64,000 nucleotides of DNA. Origin: Botryotinia globosa (lineage: Eukaryota > Ascomycota > Leotiomycetes > Helotiales > Sclerotiniaceae). A program made the position numbers and the translations under genes. Location: NCBI GenBank assembly GCA_014898425.1, contig RCSZ01000011.1, positions 1,486,501 to 1,550,500 on the forward strand. The letters are read 5' to 3'. Every line of letters begins with the position of its first letter. The first letter of the stretch is position 1. Under the pieces are notes generated by a model. That model was not told the origin of the DNA and ran no database searches. It worked only from the letters and a program-made list of their open reading frames with translations. Shown here piece after piece: positions 12,170 to 23,549 of this stretch.

Positions 12170-13283
12170 GTGTTGAGGCTGTCTGGGCTTTATATAGGCA
12201 GATAAACTTCCTCCGGACTACGGATGTATTGATTGTAAATCAGAGAAGTATAAATACACTCTAAATGATTCATCTAATTATCTGTTAAGCCCAAAAGCCA
12301 ATGACAGAAGTGAGAGCTCGGATTGTTTTCATGGTATCTGACGTTCATGGTTAACATTCCGACGAGACGATGGAGGTTTGTATTCCAGGGGACCAGGGGT
12401 GGAACTACAACTCGTCAGTCGTGCATCTATCAATATATCCAATGAATCCTTCACAAGTATAATCGAATGCCTTGATTGATTGAATAACACATCCTTTTTT
12501 GAAGTCAATAGCTTTCCACTCAATCTGATACTAGCCATCCTTGAGGTTCTAAGATAATAGTTTATCTTTCACCCTGTAATTGTTGTAGCATATCCTATCA
12601 CGTGCCTATTCATCCATGGTCACGTTTAATTGGGACTAGTTCATATCTTTACACCTTTCTCAACGTCACATGCTGAATTTTCTTTTCAGCCTCAACATTG
12701 GAAATAATGGATTAATGCCTCCCATGAATTCATGACAGATGTAGTTGATTTAAACTTTTCATGAACATACTTTCATCTAGATACATGCCGCGGATATCTC
12801 ATACATTCTTTGCTGAGTCTTGAAATCTAATTCTGGAGACTGCTCAAAACTTCGACGCTAGAGCGATCAAACCCATTGTACATAATCACCATACGTTAGA
12901 CATGAACCAAGGGCGGAATCACACGCCAACCTTCACGAAAATTACTTTTTTCTTTTTCGCTTAATACTGAAGGATTTCAGGAAGCTCACCTGTGAATTGA
13001 ACTTATTTCCCGCCTCTTTGCGTCACACGAGCAACCACTGAGTAGTACTGCATAATTAAAATCATGATTTTAGTTCATATGTCTCACACTTAAGCATCTA
13101 ATCATTTCAAGCGATAAATGTTTTAATCTCTTGTTCTAGCGGCAATCCATTCCGAGCCAATATCTCGGAAGCTACAGAGGTATAAGTATGGATGTCGAGG
13201 ACTTGAAGAGAACTTCATCTTTCCAATTACCTTGACATTTCAGGAAAGGTCCCTCCACCATTAAAAGAGAACTTTACACAATA
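12170..13283. other. Intergenic upstream of the first small secreted protein
   Basis: No gene recognised. The final 100 bases form the presumed promoter and leader of the gene starting at 13284. Confidence 0.5.
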
Positions 13284-14013
13284 ATGTTTTTTTCTACAGT
13301 CATCGTCGCATCATTCAGTGCATTAGCTACTGCTAATCCTCTTCTTCCCGTTCTTTCATCGAGGGATACCTCCGTTACTCAATCATCATCTGCTATCCCG
13401 AGTTACACAGTTCTCAACAATTACTGTGAAGCCGCGGGCCCCAATGCTGTAAGTCAATTGGTCTTCCTTCATATTTCGTTTGCGTCTTAAGCCAGAATAA
13501 GCCTTCATACTTCAACAAAATTGTTGGCCCGTACTTTCTTGCCATAGTTTACTTGATACCTGGATACGAATCGCACTTACTAACTTTTCTCTTAGTATGT
13601 CGGAGTTCAATATGATAATGGTGTGATAACCTCCTATAATTATGGTGATTGCTATCCCTACGTCGTAAATGGCAGTACCGCATTGGCAGCCGTTTTCTGC
13701 AAAAGTGTCATCTGCACAAACTGCTCGTATGTATCAAATTTTCTATTTTATCCTACTCCACCTTTCGTGCTGTCATTTTGATAGCTCGAATAAAGTACCT
13801 AAATCCTAGACTCTTGATTCTCAATTCTCCTTCTCCAACCCTTTTCAGAAGATAGACTAACATTCTTAAAACAGTGGCGATGATTGTACCGACCCCAACA
13901 TTGTCCTCACAGTTCCAAGGAGTTTAGTTTTGGTCAATCCAGCGGGAGTTGTAACAACAGTGTTAGGAAAAGGCGCGATTTGTCAAAAACTCACTCTCGA
14001 TCTGCCAATTTAA
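13284..14013 (+). CDS. Small secreted cysteine-containing protein (copy 1)
   Basis: Three exons, 13284-13448, 13596-13726 and 13875-14013, with GT-AG introns in phases 0 and 2, give about 144 residues. A signal peptide is clear (MFFSTVIVASFSALATA, then NPLLP). The mature part has seven cysteines, including an FCKSVICTNC cluster at the end of exon 2 and DDC at the start of exon 3. No known domain. The gene at 15148-15758 has the same exon plan and related sequence, so the two are tandem paralogues. Size, secretion and cysteines make it a candidate effector or cell-surface protein; that role is inference. Confidence 0.75.
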
Positions 14014-15147
14014 TCCTCAGATGAGCCAAAGCTTTTTATTGGGAACATTTGATAAAGTGTTGAGTTGATTGCCGTATATGGAAGATGGTTGCTACATATC
14101 TGGGGGAGACACTCAACTTTATCAGTATAGGAAAAGGCTTTAGAGTTTCAGAGAATGAATGTTGTTCGTCATTGAAGAAACTCATACCCACCAAAGTCCC
14201 ATTCCATTGGAATCCCAAGCTAGTTCAAATCTTTACACCTTCAGTTACTGTTGCTTAAATATACTGAAATTTGCGTTTAAGTATAAGAGTCTTTGTTTGA
14301 TTTATTTGCTTGACAATTGCGATCGAATCACCGTCTGAGTGCCATGTTTTAGTGACAAATGGTATGTGTAAGCGGGAATATTTTATTTATGTCATACCAT
14401 GAAACGGCCTGTAGCAAAGAAATGTTGATGGTGTCTAACACGTTTCTCACCATTGCACCATTATCGAGATTATAAGACTCGGGGGCCTTCGTACTCACTT
14501 GGAACATTGCTCCAGATCGCCGTTGAAGATTTACGATCAATCAATTGTGACATCTACCGGCGTGGCCAAACACTAATTATGCTCATCTAAATCGTCCATT
14601 CACGTTTTCACGTTTCTCTGTATCGATCTGTGCTACGATCTTACCTCTCAGCTCGTTATTTTTGGTTTCAATTTGTAGCACCATATCAAATTACTGTTAC
14701 CAAACTTTGTTTTGAGAACTGTCAGGCGCAGAGATATTCTTCCAAGAGGCGAGAAAGTGTCTACATAATGAATATTTAAATGATTTTTTAGGCTTCACTT
14801 ACTTCATTTTTCATGATTGTCTTCAAAAGTATCAGATATCATTTGAACATATCAACTCCCCATCTACCACTTCACTGCCAGCTCGATCAATATTTCATTC
14901 AGTCGATATATGATTCGACAGTTCTATGGACAATTGTTCACAAACTTGGCAACATAGCTTCATCACCAGAGTCGATATGTTCAAGGCCACTTTAATGAAT
15001 CATTTCAAGAGGTATAAATATTTGCTATCTCCCCGTCAATAAAGTGTCAATCCCATCATAAAATACACACAAAATTTCTTCCTGATCATCCAGCCTAAGT
15101 CTCGAATTTCTCATCTGTTGATTCTTGGCTATAATTCATAAACAAAA
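14014..15147. other. Intergenic between the two secreted-protein paralogues
   Basis: No gene recognised. A TATAAATA element at about 15012-15019 lies some 135 bases before the start codon of the second paralogue. Confidence 0.5.
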
Positions 15148-15758
15148 ATGAAGATTACCAATCCTCTCACAAGTTTATTCCTCAGTTCCGCGAGCTATAC
15201 GACCATCAACGCTCAAACGGCAGCTGACACAATAAATTCATGTCAAGCCCAGAATGCCAATAATGTAAGATTTCTTCCTTCTACACTCCTTATCCCCATA
15301 ATCTTCTCCATCTTATCATCTGAATTAAAAACATACCATTCCCACCTAATCGTCTATCCCAAGATCAAACCCAAAAATTATCCACAAACTAACCATCTCA
15401 AAGTTCATCTTCGCAAGCTACGACGGCGACCTAGCAGCAACCTACGCATATTCCCTTTGTTTCCCATTCCAAATCTTCGGAAATACTCTCGAATCCGCTC
15501 TTTTCTGTCATGATGCACATTGTTCTTTCTACAGGTAATTTTTTCCTCCCTTTCCTCCATTTTCTTGATGTGTAGAAGGAAAACCTAATCTCCTCTGACT
15601 CATTTAGCGACGATGGCTGCACGACACCTTCGGCTTTCTCAATTACTCCTATTCCCTTTATTCAAAACCAAGGTCTTCCTACTAAACTAACATCGAGCTT
15701 GGGGTGGAAGAGCGCAAAATGTGGAAGTAGTTTGGTGGGGTTCACTCTGGGTCAATGA
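15148..15758 (+). CDS. Small secreted cysteine-containing protein (copy 2)
   Basis: Exons 15148-15264, 15404-15534 and 15608-15758 (introns in phases 0 and 2) give about 132 residues. The signal peptide is MKITNPLTSLFLSSASYTTINA, with cleavage probably before QTAADT. Exon 2 is exactly 131 nt, as in the gene at 13284. Its end (ALFCHDAHCSFYS) corresponds to AVFCKSVICTNCS there, and exon 3 starts DDGC versus GDDC. The paralogues have diverged strongly in sequence but kept gene structure. No known domain; function unknown. Confidence 0.75.
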
Positions 15759-16694
15759 GATACCTATTCGTGAGAATCTATCTCGGAGTTGTGCTTGAGA
15801 GTGAGGAGAAGGGGGGGGGGGGGGGGGGGGTGCATTTCTTCGTGCTCCTTTTGCCGCGCTATAATTGATTATAAATTTCTTTTATCTGAATTTGCCATTC
15901 CATTGTGAACTACCTGTGTCACTATGGTGCTGTCATCGGAGCTAATCCAAGGCATTCGAGATATTATTTTATCTCAAATCAAGACGGAGTCTTCGAAGTT
16001 TGGCAGTCAGATATCTAACGGAAACTGAACACATTATCAACAAACTACACAGTGATTTCGAAGTTGCTTCCATTGTGTCTGTATAATGCACCATGGTAGT
16101 CCAAATCAGGAAGGAGAGCATCAAATGCCCCGAAGATCTTGTCCAACCATCTTCACGCTGCAATTCTAGGCTGTAAACTGTTGCAATCCAATACGAGATA
16201 TGAGATAATATTTCATTATCTTTATTATCTGTTTGAGAAAAGCAAACCGGGTATCATAATGTGATCCTTACTGCCCTACTAAAGCATTTGGGTCTTTCAA
16301 AAGATCCATGCCATGATTATTCCACCTACAACGCAACGACCCAAGTAGAAAACAGACGCTAAATGATTATAGACTCCGCATAGAAATGCAAGTAACCCTA
16401 TCAAAATCATTTCTCCGCAAACATCTCATCACAGAAAATGCAGACAAAAGCGCCTCCACACCTTCCATGATACCATGCTAAACAGATAACCCAACGCCCT
16501 TATGTATGTAAGTATCCTATAATATGCGACGCGCAAAGACAATGTACATATCTATGTCAATACCAATGCTTAAACACAAACCAGCGCATATAAATACCCA
16601 TATCTAAACCCATACCCTTTCCAGACCATAATGCTGCAAATATCCATAAGTCGTGATTCATTCCTAATATCTCTAACGTTCTCTGGTACGTTCA
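15759..16694. other. Intergenic with a 20-G homopolymer
   Basis: An uninterrupted run of about 20 G lies at 15811-15830, just after the second secreted-protein gene. Nothing else is recognised before the 3' end of the gene at 16695. Confidence 0.6.
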
Positions 16695-19322
16695 TCAAAG
16701 TCCATCCAACACCTCGTCCCAATCGGAAACCTCTCCATCACCATAATCTGTACTAGCAACACTAGCTGCCCTTTTGAACTGTTGTTTCTCGTTCATTATG
16801 GCACTCGCTCCCTTCTGCCTATCTATGATACGTGATGGTGTTTGCACTTCTGCCTCCTCAATATCCATCTCAAGTCTGCCCCTCTGGCTAGTCTTTCTTG
16901 GTGTAGGTGTGGGAAGAACCGCTTTGTATACCTCATCCCACTCCTTACTTTCAGCAAGCGCAGCTTTAAGCTGTCCATCTACTTCAGGTTCAAGGTCATC
17001 ATCGAAGTTATGTCTATTGGATGAAGTCGCCTCTTTGATTTCGTCCCATGCTTTCTTACTCTCCGCTAAAGCAGCAGCCTCCAAATCTTCTGGTTTCTCG
17101 GTGAAAAATCTTTTTTTACTAAATTTGTCTTCGGGTTTCTCCTTGAACCAAGGTGATCTTTTTGGTTTTGGCGTAAGTCCCATTTCTGGATCAATTTGTG
17201 GAGTACTTGGCTCAGCTGACTGGCTTTGCAGTCTCGCTGATCGACCTTGGTGGTGGTTAAGAATGGATACTTGAGCTTGTGACAGCCGTGATGGGCTTGC
17301 CATCGGTGATTTGGCTTTTGAAACATTCTCCAGTCCGGCAAGTTCTTGACTGGAAAAAATTGAATCTTGGCTACAAACAAAGCTTTGTAGGTCTTCTATT
17401 CCTACCGATATCTCTTTGTGAGATTCAACGGTGTTTTCCCTTTCATTTCCTTTTTGGGGCGTTGAATCAGAAATTTCCCAATCCTGCGAAAACATTTTGA
17501 GTTCCTGCGTAGATAACATGCCTCCAAATTCATCATCAGCAGTTGTGGGAACATTATCCTTTAAATCTGCTTGTTTTCCTTGGCGGCGTTGGTGTGCAGA
17601 ATTTCCTTCCAAGCCTGTGAAAGGCTGAGGTGCAGTGGGTTCTTCACATAGTTCTCTAGCTTCTTGGGTTGCACTGGGAAAAAAGTCATCAAGATGTGAT
17701 TCAAGAAATGCTTGTGTGGAAGGTGGAAGACTATAATCGTCAGATATTTTCCTGGTATTGACTGGAGGAACAAGCGTCGTTCCAAGTTTGGTTTTCTGGG
17801 GAAGAGCTGGGGGACCCATGTTGATAGATTTTTCCTGGAGTGCGGGGCGTATATAGCAATTGGAAATAGAGGCTTGAACAGGGGATGTTTGAGCCGGTTC
17901 TTGTTTAACTTGATGAGATTTGGGCACAAGAGAGTGAACGGATCCCTCTCGCGAGCCCTGCTGACCCAAATCGGTTATTCGGGAGATCGAACTCTCAGAT
18001 GCAATGACAGTAGCATTCTTTGACATAGCTGGAGCAACATCCAGTGATTTCTTCGCGGGGGGTAGGTTTCTATTCGACGGCCTGGAATCACGGCGTGTAT
18101 TTGTTCCTGGCATCGAAAATTTATCGCAAGTCATATCAGATGGAGGATCTTGTAGACGATCATGAGATATTCTGCGTGAGTGTGAGCTATTTTGCTTTTT
18201 GTGCGTCACTTTTGTGGCTGAAACCCTGGGAAGACGTAATGGTGATTTTGTATGCGCGGATTGGGAAGTTAATTTATTTCTAACATGAATAGGCGCATGC
18301 CAAAGAAGTTCTCTTTCCTCGGCAAAATCCTTTACAAGCCTGTTTGGCGTGGGAATTGTCGCTTTGGTGTCCTCTCTACAGATCTCTTTGTCAATTGATA
18401 CTGCTCGTGTACTATTTGACTTGCAAGCTGCATCTGCTGCTTCGGAACGAATTTGAGGATCAAGCATATTCTCCAACACAAATGCGTCCTCGAGGGACAT
18501 TTGCCCCCTTTCATAATTCTTCATTCGTGGTAGCTCTTGCTCATCATTGAACGGGGTGGTAGGTTTGTGTAACGGGGGTCTTGTTAGACCCGCAGATCTG
18601 GCCCTACCTAGGTTCGCATTTGCTGGAGTAGAATGCATAGAACTAGTGTCTAATAATGAAATATCGTTTTCTGACAAGGGTGGAAAATCTCCAAATTCGT
18701 CCTCGGAATCTTCTGGTAGCATTGGTGACCTCGAAATGACTACATCCTTATCACTCTTTCTGTTTAGCGGTTGTTCCTTCTGGGTTTCATCTTCGTACTC
18801 GAGATTGCGATGCGTAATTTGTTTCGACAAGACTTTATCCTCATTTTCATCCTTGTCCTCGTCCTCGTCCTCGTCCTCCTCGAAAATATCATGCGCAACT
18901 CGTTTCGCGGGCGGTTCATCATCCAAATCGTCACACATGGTGCCCTCAGATTCTTCACCTGTATTCGACGTCTCCCGATATCTCTTGGTCCCCTGATTCA
19001 AAAATAAAGAAATCCTCGACTGACTTGGGCGAACATGTCTGCTGGGTTCCGGTATCCCCTGTCTTTTCCTTTCTTCTTTCAGCTCTAATGCCTTTGCAGC
19101 TTTTTTATCTCTCGCCGCTTTTGCTTTCGCAGCTGCTTGTTCCTTTTCATATGCTTTCCTGTGCTTTGCCAGTTCTTCGGCATCTCGTCGCTTTTGTTCC
19201 GCTTTCGTTATTCGTGGCGTCCGATTTGCTTTTTGGTATGCTTTTTTTGCTTGCTTACTGGTCATGGGTCGATGGACTTTTGGCGCATCCACCAATTCAA
19301 AAGTGCGTTGTTTGCTCGGCAT
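16695..19322 (-). CDS. Large charged protein with PIP-box-like motif, function unknown
   Basis: A single exon of about 875 residues if translation starts at the Met at 19322 (MPSKQRTFELVDAPKV). The frame continues upstream to a Met at 19394, but those 24 residues look like translated leader. Order of features: a Lys/Arg/Ala-rich coiled region (KAEQKRRDAEELAKHRKAYE), then QSRISLFL about 100 residues from the start, which fits a degenerate PCNA-interacting PIP box (Q-x-x-I-x-x-F-L). An acidic EDEDEDEDKDENED run, long Ser/Thr/Pro-rich disordered parts, two SQEL/TQEL-type motifs and an acidic C-terminus (YGDGEVSDWDEVLDGL) follow. No enzymatic domain is recognised. The dyad of MCB-like sites upstream would fit a replication or repair role; this is inference. 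Confidence 0.8.
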   Translation of the reverse strand: MPSKQRTFELVDAPKVHRPMTSKQAKKAYQKANRTPRITKAEQKRRDAEELAKHRKAYEKEQAAAKAKAARDKKAAKALELKEERKRQGIPEPSRHVRPSQSRISLFLNQGTKRYRETSNTGEESEGTMCDDLDDEPPAKRVAHDIFEEDEDEDEDKDENEDKVLSKQITHRNLEYEDETQKEQPLNRKSDKDVVISRSPMLPEDSEDEFGDFPPLSENDISLLDTSSMHSTPANANLGRARSAGLTRPPLHKPTTPFNDEQELPRMKNYERGQMSLEDAFVLENMLDPQIRSEAADAACKSNSTRAVSIDKEICREDTKATIPTPNRLVKDFAEERELLWHAPIHVRNKLTSQSAHTKSPLRLPRVSATKVTHKKQNSSHSRRISHDRLQDPPSDMTCDKFSMPGTNTRRDSRPSNRNLPPAKKSLDVAPAMSKNATVIASESSISRITDLGQQGSREGSVHSLVPKSHQVKQEPAQTSPVQASISNCYIRPALQEKSINMGPPALPQKTKLGTTLVPPVNTRKISDDYSLPPSTQAFLESHLDDFFPSATQEARELCEEPTAPQPFTGLEGNSAHQRRQGKQADLKDNVPTTADDEFGGMLSTQELKMFSQDWEISDSTPQKGNERENTVESHKEISVGIEDLQSFVCSQDSIFSSQELAGLENVSKAKSPMASPSRLSQAQVSILNHHQGRSARLQSQSAEPSTPQIDPEMGLTPKPKRSPWFKEKPEDKFSKKRFFTEKPEDLEAAALAESKKAWDEIKEATSSNRHNFDDDLEPEVDGQLKAALAESKEWDEVYKAVLPTPTPRKTSQRGRLEMDIEEAEVQTPSRIIDRQKGASAIMNEKQQFKRAASVASTDYGDGEVSDWDEVLDGL

Positions 19323-19459
19323 TTTGAGGAGTTTTTGCGTTACATATTGCGAAGTAGAAAAATGGATAAATGAATGATTGATGTTGAACGGCATTCAAGG
19401 CCGAGGTTGGACGTTGGAAGTGAGATATTCAGGCGATCTATAATTAGTCGATGACACGA

Positions 19460-19480
19460 CGCGTCAACACAGTTGACGCG
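19460..19480. promoter_or_regulatory. MCB-like dyad CGCGTCAA/TTGACGCG
   Basis: CGCGTCAA and its exact reverse complement TTGACGCG are separated by 5 bases, about 140 bases upstream of the start codon at 19322. The left half overlaps ACGCGT, the MluI cell-cycle box bound by MBF in yeasts. A cell-cycle control role is inference. Confidence 0.4.
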
Positions 19481-21465
19481 GGGTCCGTTACTAAGGCAGA
19501 TAACGCCAAGTCACGAGACCTCGGACCAGATATCACGTACAATATCCCGAGAGCTACCTACCTAGTATGATAAGAACACTCCGTAATTTTACGGTCAGAT
19601 CTCGAGGCATATATCCGTACGGTTCCCTTCAAGCTTCTTTCCACAATGGTTTTTCAGATATAGCTATCTTCGTCCAAGCATACATGCAAATCAAATCATG
19701 AAATCCTCGGTCTTCATACACGCACCTATTTCAGCAGTTAACAAGTTCTTGAGGATCACCTTTTTTGAACTGGGCTTTTAGTAGATACCCTTCGCAAACG
19801 CCGTACTCGACCGAGCACGCATCTCTTTGGTGTAGCTCTCACTCCGGAGCAAGCTAAATGAATACCTGCTAAAGAATTGCTTCGAGTGGTTTTTACGAGT
19901 AGAAGTGTGTTTTCGAAGATGCAAGATTGCAGTCGGTAAAGTTACCTGATAAACATCAAACTTTTCGGCGTGGGGAAGATTTCCGAGACCATCTAGAGAT
20001 TTCAAAGGTGCACAACTCGGAGAACCCGATCAAATTATGACTTGTATTTCGTTCGCGACTGGAACAGAACATGGATAGAGGTTTTTGCTTAAATGCCTGC
20101 ATAGGAACCTAGAAAGAATCCTGGTAATAGAGTGGATATGAAGGTCAGCAGTGCTGGCCAACACCCGGTCACTAACCGTTGGAAATATTGATCTACTTGC
20201 AGTCTTGCACCCGGCGTTGCTTGTATTTTTGGCAAGGGTAATTGGGTGCACAATAAGACCCCACGACAGCTCCATAAATGCACTGGATATTGTCTACATA
20301 CCAGTAAAACCATTCTGAGAGTTTACTTGCCAAATAAACAGTAGATAGTGGGGTTCTATAATACAGGATTCAAATGTCTGAAGCCAACGTTTGTTTCGAT
20401 GGAGTTCATCAAAGTACAAGATACCCTAAACAAGACATTATTGCTGAATTAAAGACTGGTTCACTTGGTTGGCAGAAACACACAATTGGCATATGACTCT
20501 CATGGTCATAATTACGTTACAAGTTTGTCCCGACAGTTTGGTACCTACCTATCTAGTGCTTTCCCCATTAGTCTTCCCGCATATGTTGAATGGCAGAGGA
20601 CCGGATAAATTGTCTAGAATGATTTAAAACTGACAGGCAACGTGCAATTCCATGTCTTGGTAATCATAATATACGTCGTGCCCATTGGATAATGAACATG
20701 AGCCAAGCCTCGGAGACCGGAAAGTGGGTTACTGCTAGTGTTCCAGTCAATACATATCAGGTATTCGACAACCTGTCTATCCGTACTTAAACCGGCAATC
20801 CACTCCTGTTGCCAGGAAGCATGCAGGTCTACCGCTATGAGAGCACGACTACTCCTCTTGTAGTTTGCCATCCTTTGGTATGCGCATCTATCTAGCTTCG
20901 AGGTGACATACTTTCTGGCCGCGCAAGTAATGTTGAAGGTGCGAGTGGGGGTCCAATTCCACAAATAAACTCCAGGAAGTATCTACCGTACAACTTTCTG
21001 TCGAATCAGTCATGAGCGCCGGGTAAATTTAACTTTTAATTTTTTATTTTTCTTCCCATGCATATAGGCGGAAATTTAAATCCTATTTCATTGTGTAACC
21101 TCCAGTATGATGTCGCATTACCCAAAAGGAGACAACGTGCAGGCCGGGGCTTCACATTTAGTCCGAGCCATATCCAGGCCTTTGATGCCTCGGTTATACT
21201 CAGCACTACTTCAGCTTTCCATTCATTTACAGATTTCTTCCATAAGTCCTGGTGACAATCTTACGTGTTAGCGGTTTGAGAATTCGCCGTCAAGAAATTG
21301 TGTGTTGCTCATGCGATGTAAACAAAATTTGACCCGCGCTATGGTGGTGATTGTTTCTTATAACCAACGCTTGAAAATGTTTCCTCATTTGATTCCGATC
21401 CTCTTGTATGTATTCTTTCTGTCTTCACATATTAACTATGTATTGCTACATCAAGAGTCTGAGCA
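19481..21465. other. Gene-poor interval with a short palindromic element
   Basis: Minus-strand frames at 19778-20005 and 20030-20313 contain hydrophobic segments (such as LLTFISTLLPGFFLGSYAGI) but are interrupted by stops, so at most they are a decayed membrane-protein gene. A 130-bp inverted-repeat element lies at 20801-20930. Nothing else is supported. Confidence 0.4.
20801..20930. mobile_element. Palindromic MITE, copy 1
   Basis: Inverted arms (left CCAGGAAGCATGCA; right TGACATACTTTCTGG) flank a short centre containing CTCTTGTAGTTTGCCATC. The whole unit aligns with 52093-52217, where the arms are nearly perfect. This copy is more diverged. Confidence 0.6.
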
Positions 21466-22789
21466 TCATCTTCCGTTGCCACGTCCTAGCACAGCTCGCT
21501 CACTATGGTAATCATTGTGCTCATCATCACTCATAGCCGTCGCCATTAAAGTCGTGTCATTTTTGGGGCGTCTTTTTATGGCAGGGGGTGGTAAATCTTT
21601 TTTTCCTTCTTCTAGATTATCTAGTCGATATCCTCGACTGGAACGCCTACCCGTGCTTGATAGTGAACCTCTCAAGACTTTGTACAGTGGTCGGTAAGTG
21701 GGTATTGTTGCAGTGAGGATCGTAATCATTAGTTCAGTAGACGACCATAATATTAAACCTATAGTTTCATCTAAGAGACTATTAGTAATTCAGTTATGGA
21801 TGAATGGTCACGACAATTTACTGACAGGAATAATCCGACCTTGATGAGAGGCCGTTCAAATTCACTGTTCTAATCACACCACACACCATAGCACTATTCG
21901 AATGTAAGCCTATGACTACAGTTTGTGCCAGCAAGGCGACCTACAAAATTCCCAAACTCATGGACGATGTGATGAGAACTTTCTCCTTCTTCTTGATATT
22001 CAACTTCCAAAGTATAATCCATGGTAGCGCAGCGAGAATCAGATCTGCTGCTGCGGAGGTGACTTGAAGGTATTAGCCAATATTGCGGGATGAAATCTAG
22101 AATCGTGCCACTCACCTCCCACAGTGATTGAGATGGCAGTAAATTGTTCTGTGGAGACCCAACACTTGGCAGGAATGTATGGGTTCCAAACATGAGCTAT
22201 CGGATCACACCGAATGAAGTCAAACAGAGCGCATATGACGGCGATGCCGGTGACCGCAAACATGGTGATGTAGAGAATCCATTTGTGCCATTCGACAACG
22301 GCAAGTCTCAGCAAAAATACCGATGCTGAAGCTTTGCTAGTGGCTATGCCAATGATACAGAACCTAAAATATATCTTAGATGCATTGTGTATTATCGGGA
22401 AGAAGTGACGATATACGTTTGACCAATAATCTCCGATCGGGTGGCATTTGCGAAAGCTTCGATGGTGAGATCCGAAGAATGTTGACCGAATCCTTGAGTT
22501 GTAGCTGCCGTGCAGGCCGCCGTGTATGGCATCAACATAAACTGAATATCTGCTATCAGTACTGCAGACAAGAAGTCACTCGAGATCCTCAACTCACCCA
22601 ACTGACTATGATAAGATAGTCATCAAATCCCACGTTTCGCGTGATGAATCCTTTCGTGTAGAGTCTAAGACCGATTGCGATTAGAGCTATAACAGTCTCC
22701 GTCCACATCACCGCAACAATAGTAGGTCCTTTACCGGCTATGGTCATTTTGACTGGGAGAGAAGAGTGATTTAGCTGAATTGATTCCAA
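21466..22789 (-). CDS. SAT4/rhodopsin-like seven-helix membrane protein (Pth11-related)
   Basis: About six exons on the minus strand carry the SAT4-domain signature in order: TETVIALIAIGLRLYTK, GFDDYLII, a GFGQHSSDL loop, SKASASVFLLRL, VICALFDFIRCDPIAHVW, PAKCW, LILAALPWIILWKLN, a KKKEK loop, VCGVIRTVNL, STELMITILTATIPTYRPLYKVL, then a Lys/Arg-rich cytoplasmic tail ending NDYHSERAVLGRGNGR. Introns are short GT-AG (for example beginning near 22597 and 22111) and no stop interrupts the joined frame, so the gene appears intact. The start could be 22789 or the Met at 22747. The family includes Pth11-like receptors and many uncharacterised plasma-membrane proteins; the ligand is unknown. It is divergent from the P450 at 23550. 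Confidence 0.75.
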
Positions 22790-23549
22790 AGTATGGCTCT
22801 CTTATATGGTATATAGAGAAGCATAATGCGTGTTTTCATATTGAAAATACCTGAAACTCGAGCCCAACATTAGTCCGAGTTATGCTTTCCAATCGAGAAT
22901 CACGGCCATATAAAAATCGTTTGGTAATTTCACTGACCGCTTCAGTGGTATAATTGAACATTAACTAATTCGTTTCGTTGACTATTTGTCCCCAGATACT
23001 GTTCATTAATCCTTAACTCCTCGGCTAGAAATTAAATTTGATAACTTGACGCCATTTGGAGCTGTTATTGATGCTATTTGGTAAATCTTCTCAAGAATCT
23101 AAGCGTGGTACAGAGTGTACGGTCAAAAATTGTTGCTCTCGACACCATCATTTTATCCATGGCATGGGGGCTCACTTTGATTGATCCGCAGGAAGATGCT
23201 GCATCGTTTAATTGTCCCCTGCCGCATCCTTGCATCGGTAAACCTTTTTAGTGCCGCCCTTTGAGCTGGCGAACAGTGTGAGGGAATAAATCTGCAGTTA
23301 GTGCATAGCTAATGTGGGTTACCAACGGTTAGTGGAGACTGCTGCATATCTATAATCTAATATGCATTACTGCAAGTCGTCCAGGGGTATTTCCGATTAT
23401 GCTTCCGTTCATCACATCTTGAAAGTGACATTAGCTACCTATACAATATCTTGCTTGTTTATCTCTTTATAAAAAACCCGACCCTCCATCACAGATACTA
23501 GCCCCGCACTTGCCTTTCTCACATATTTTATTTTCCTGATCGCTATATC
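22790..23549. other. Divergent promoter region between the SAT4-type gene and the P450 gene
   Basis: No gene. A TATA box for the P450 lies at 23468-23475. Co-regulation of the divergent pair is possible but not shown. Confidence 0.5.
23468..23475 (+). promoter_or_regulatory. TATA box of the P450 gene
   Basis: TATAAAAA lies 82 bases before the P450 start codon, followed by a pyrimidine-rich leader. Confidence 0.5.

Noticed and set aside
16774..19373. Plus-strand ORFs rich in Ser/Leu
   Set aside because: Antisense of the 875-residue minus-strand gene.
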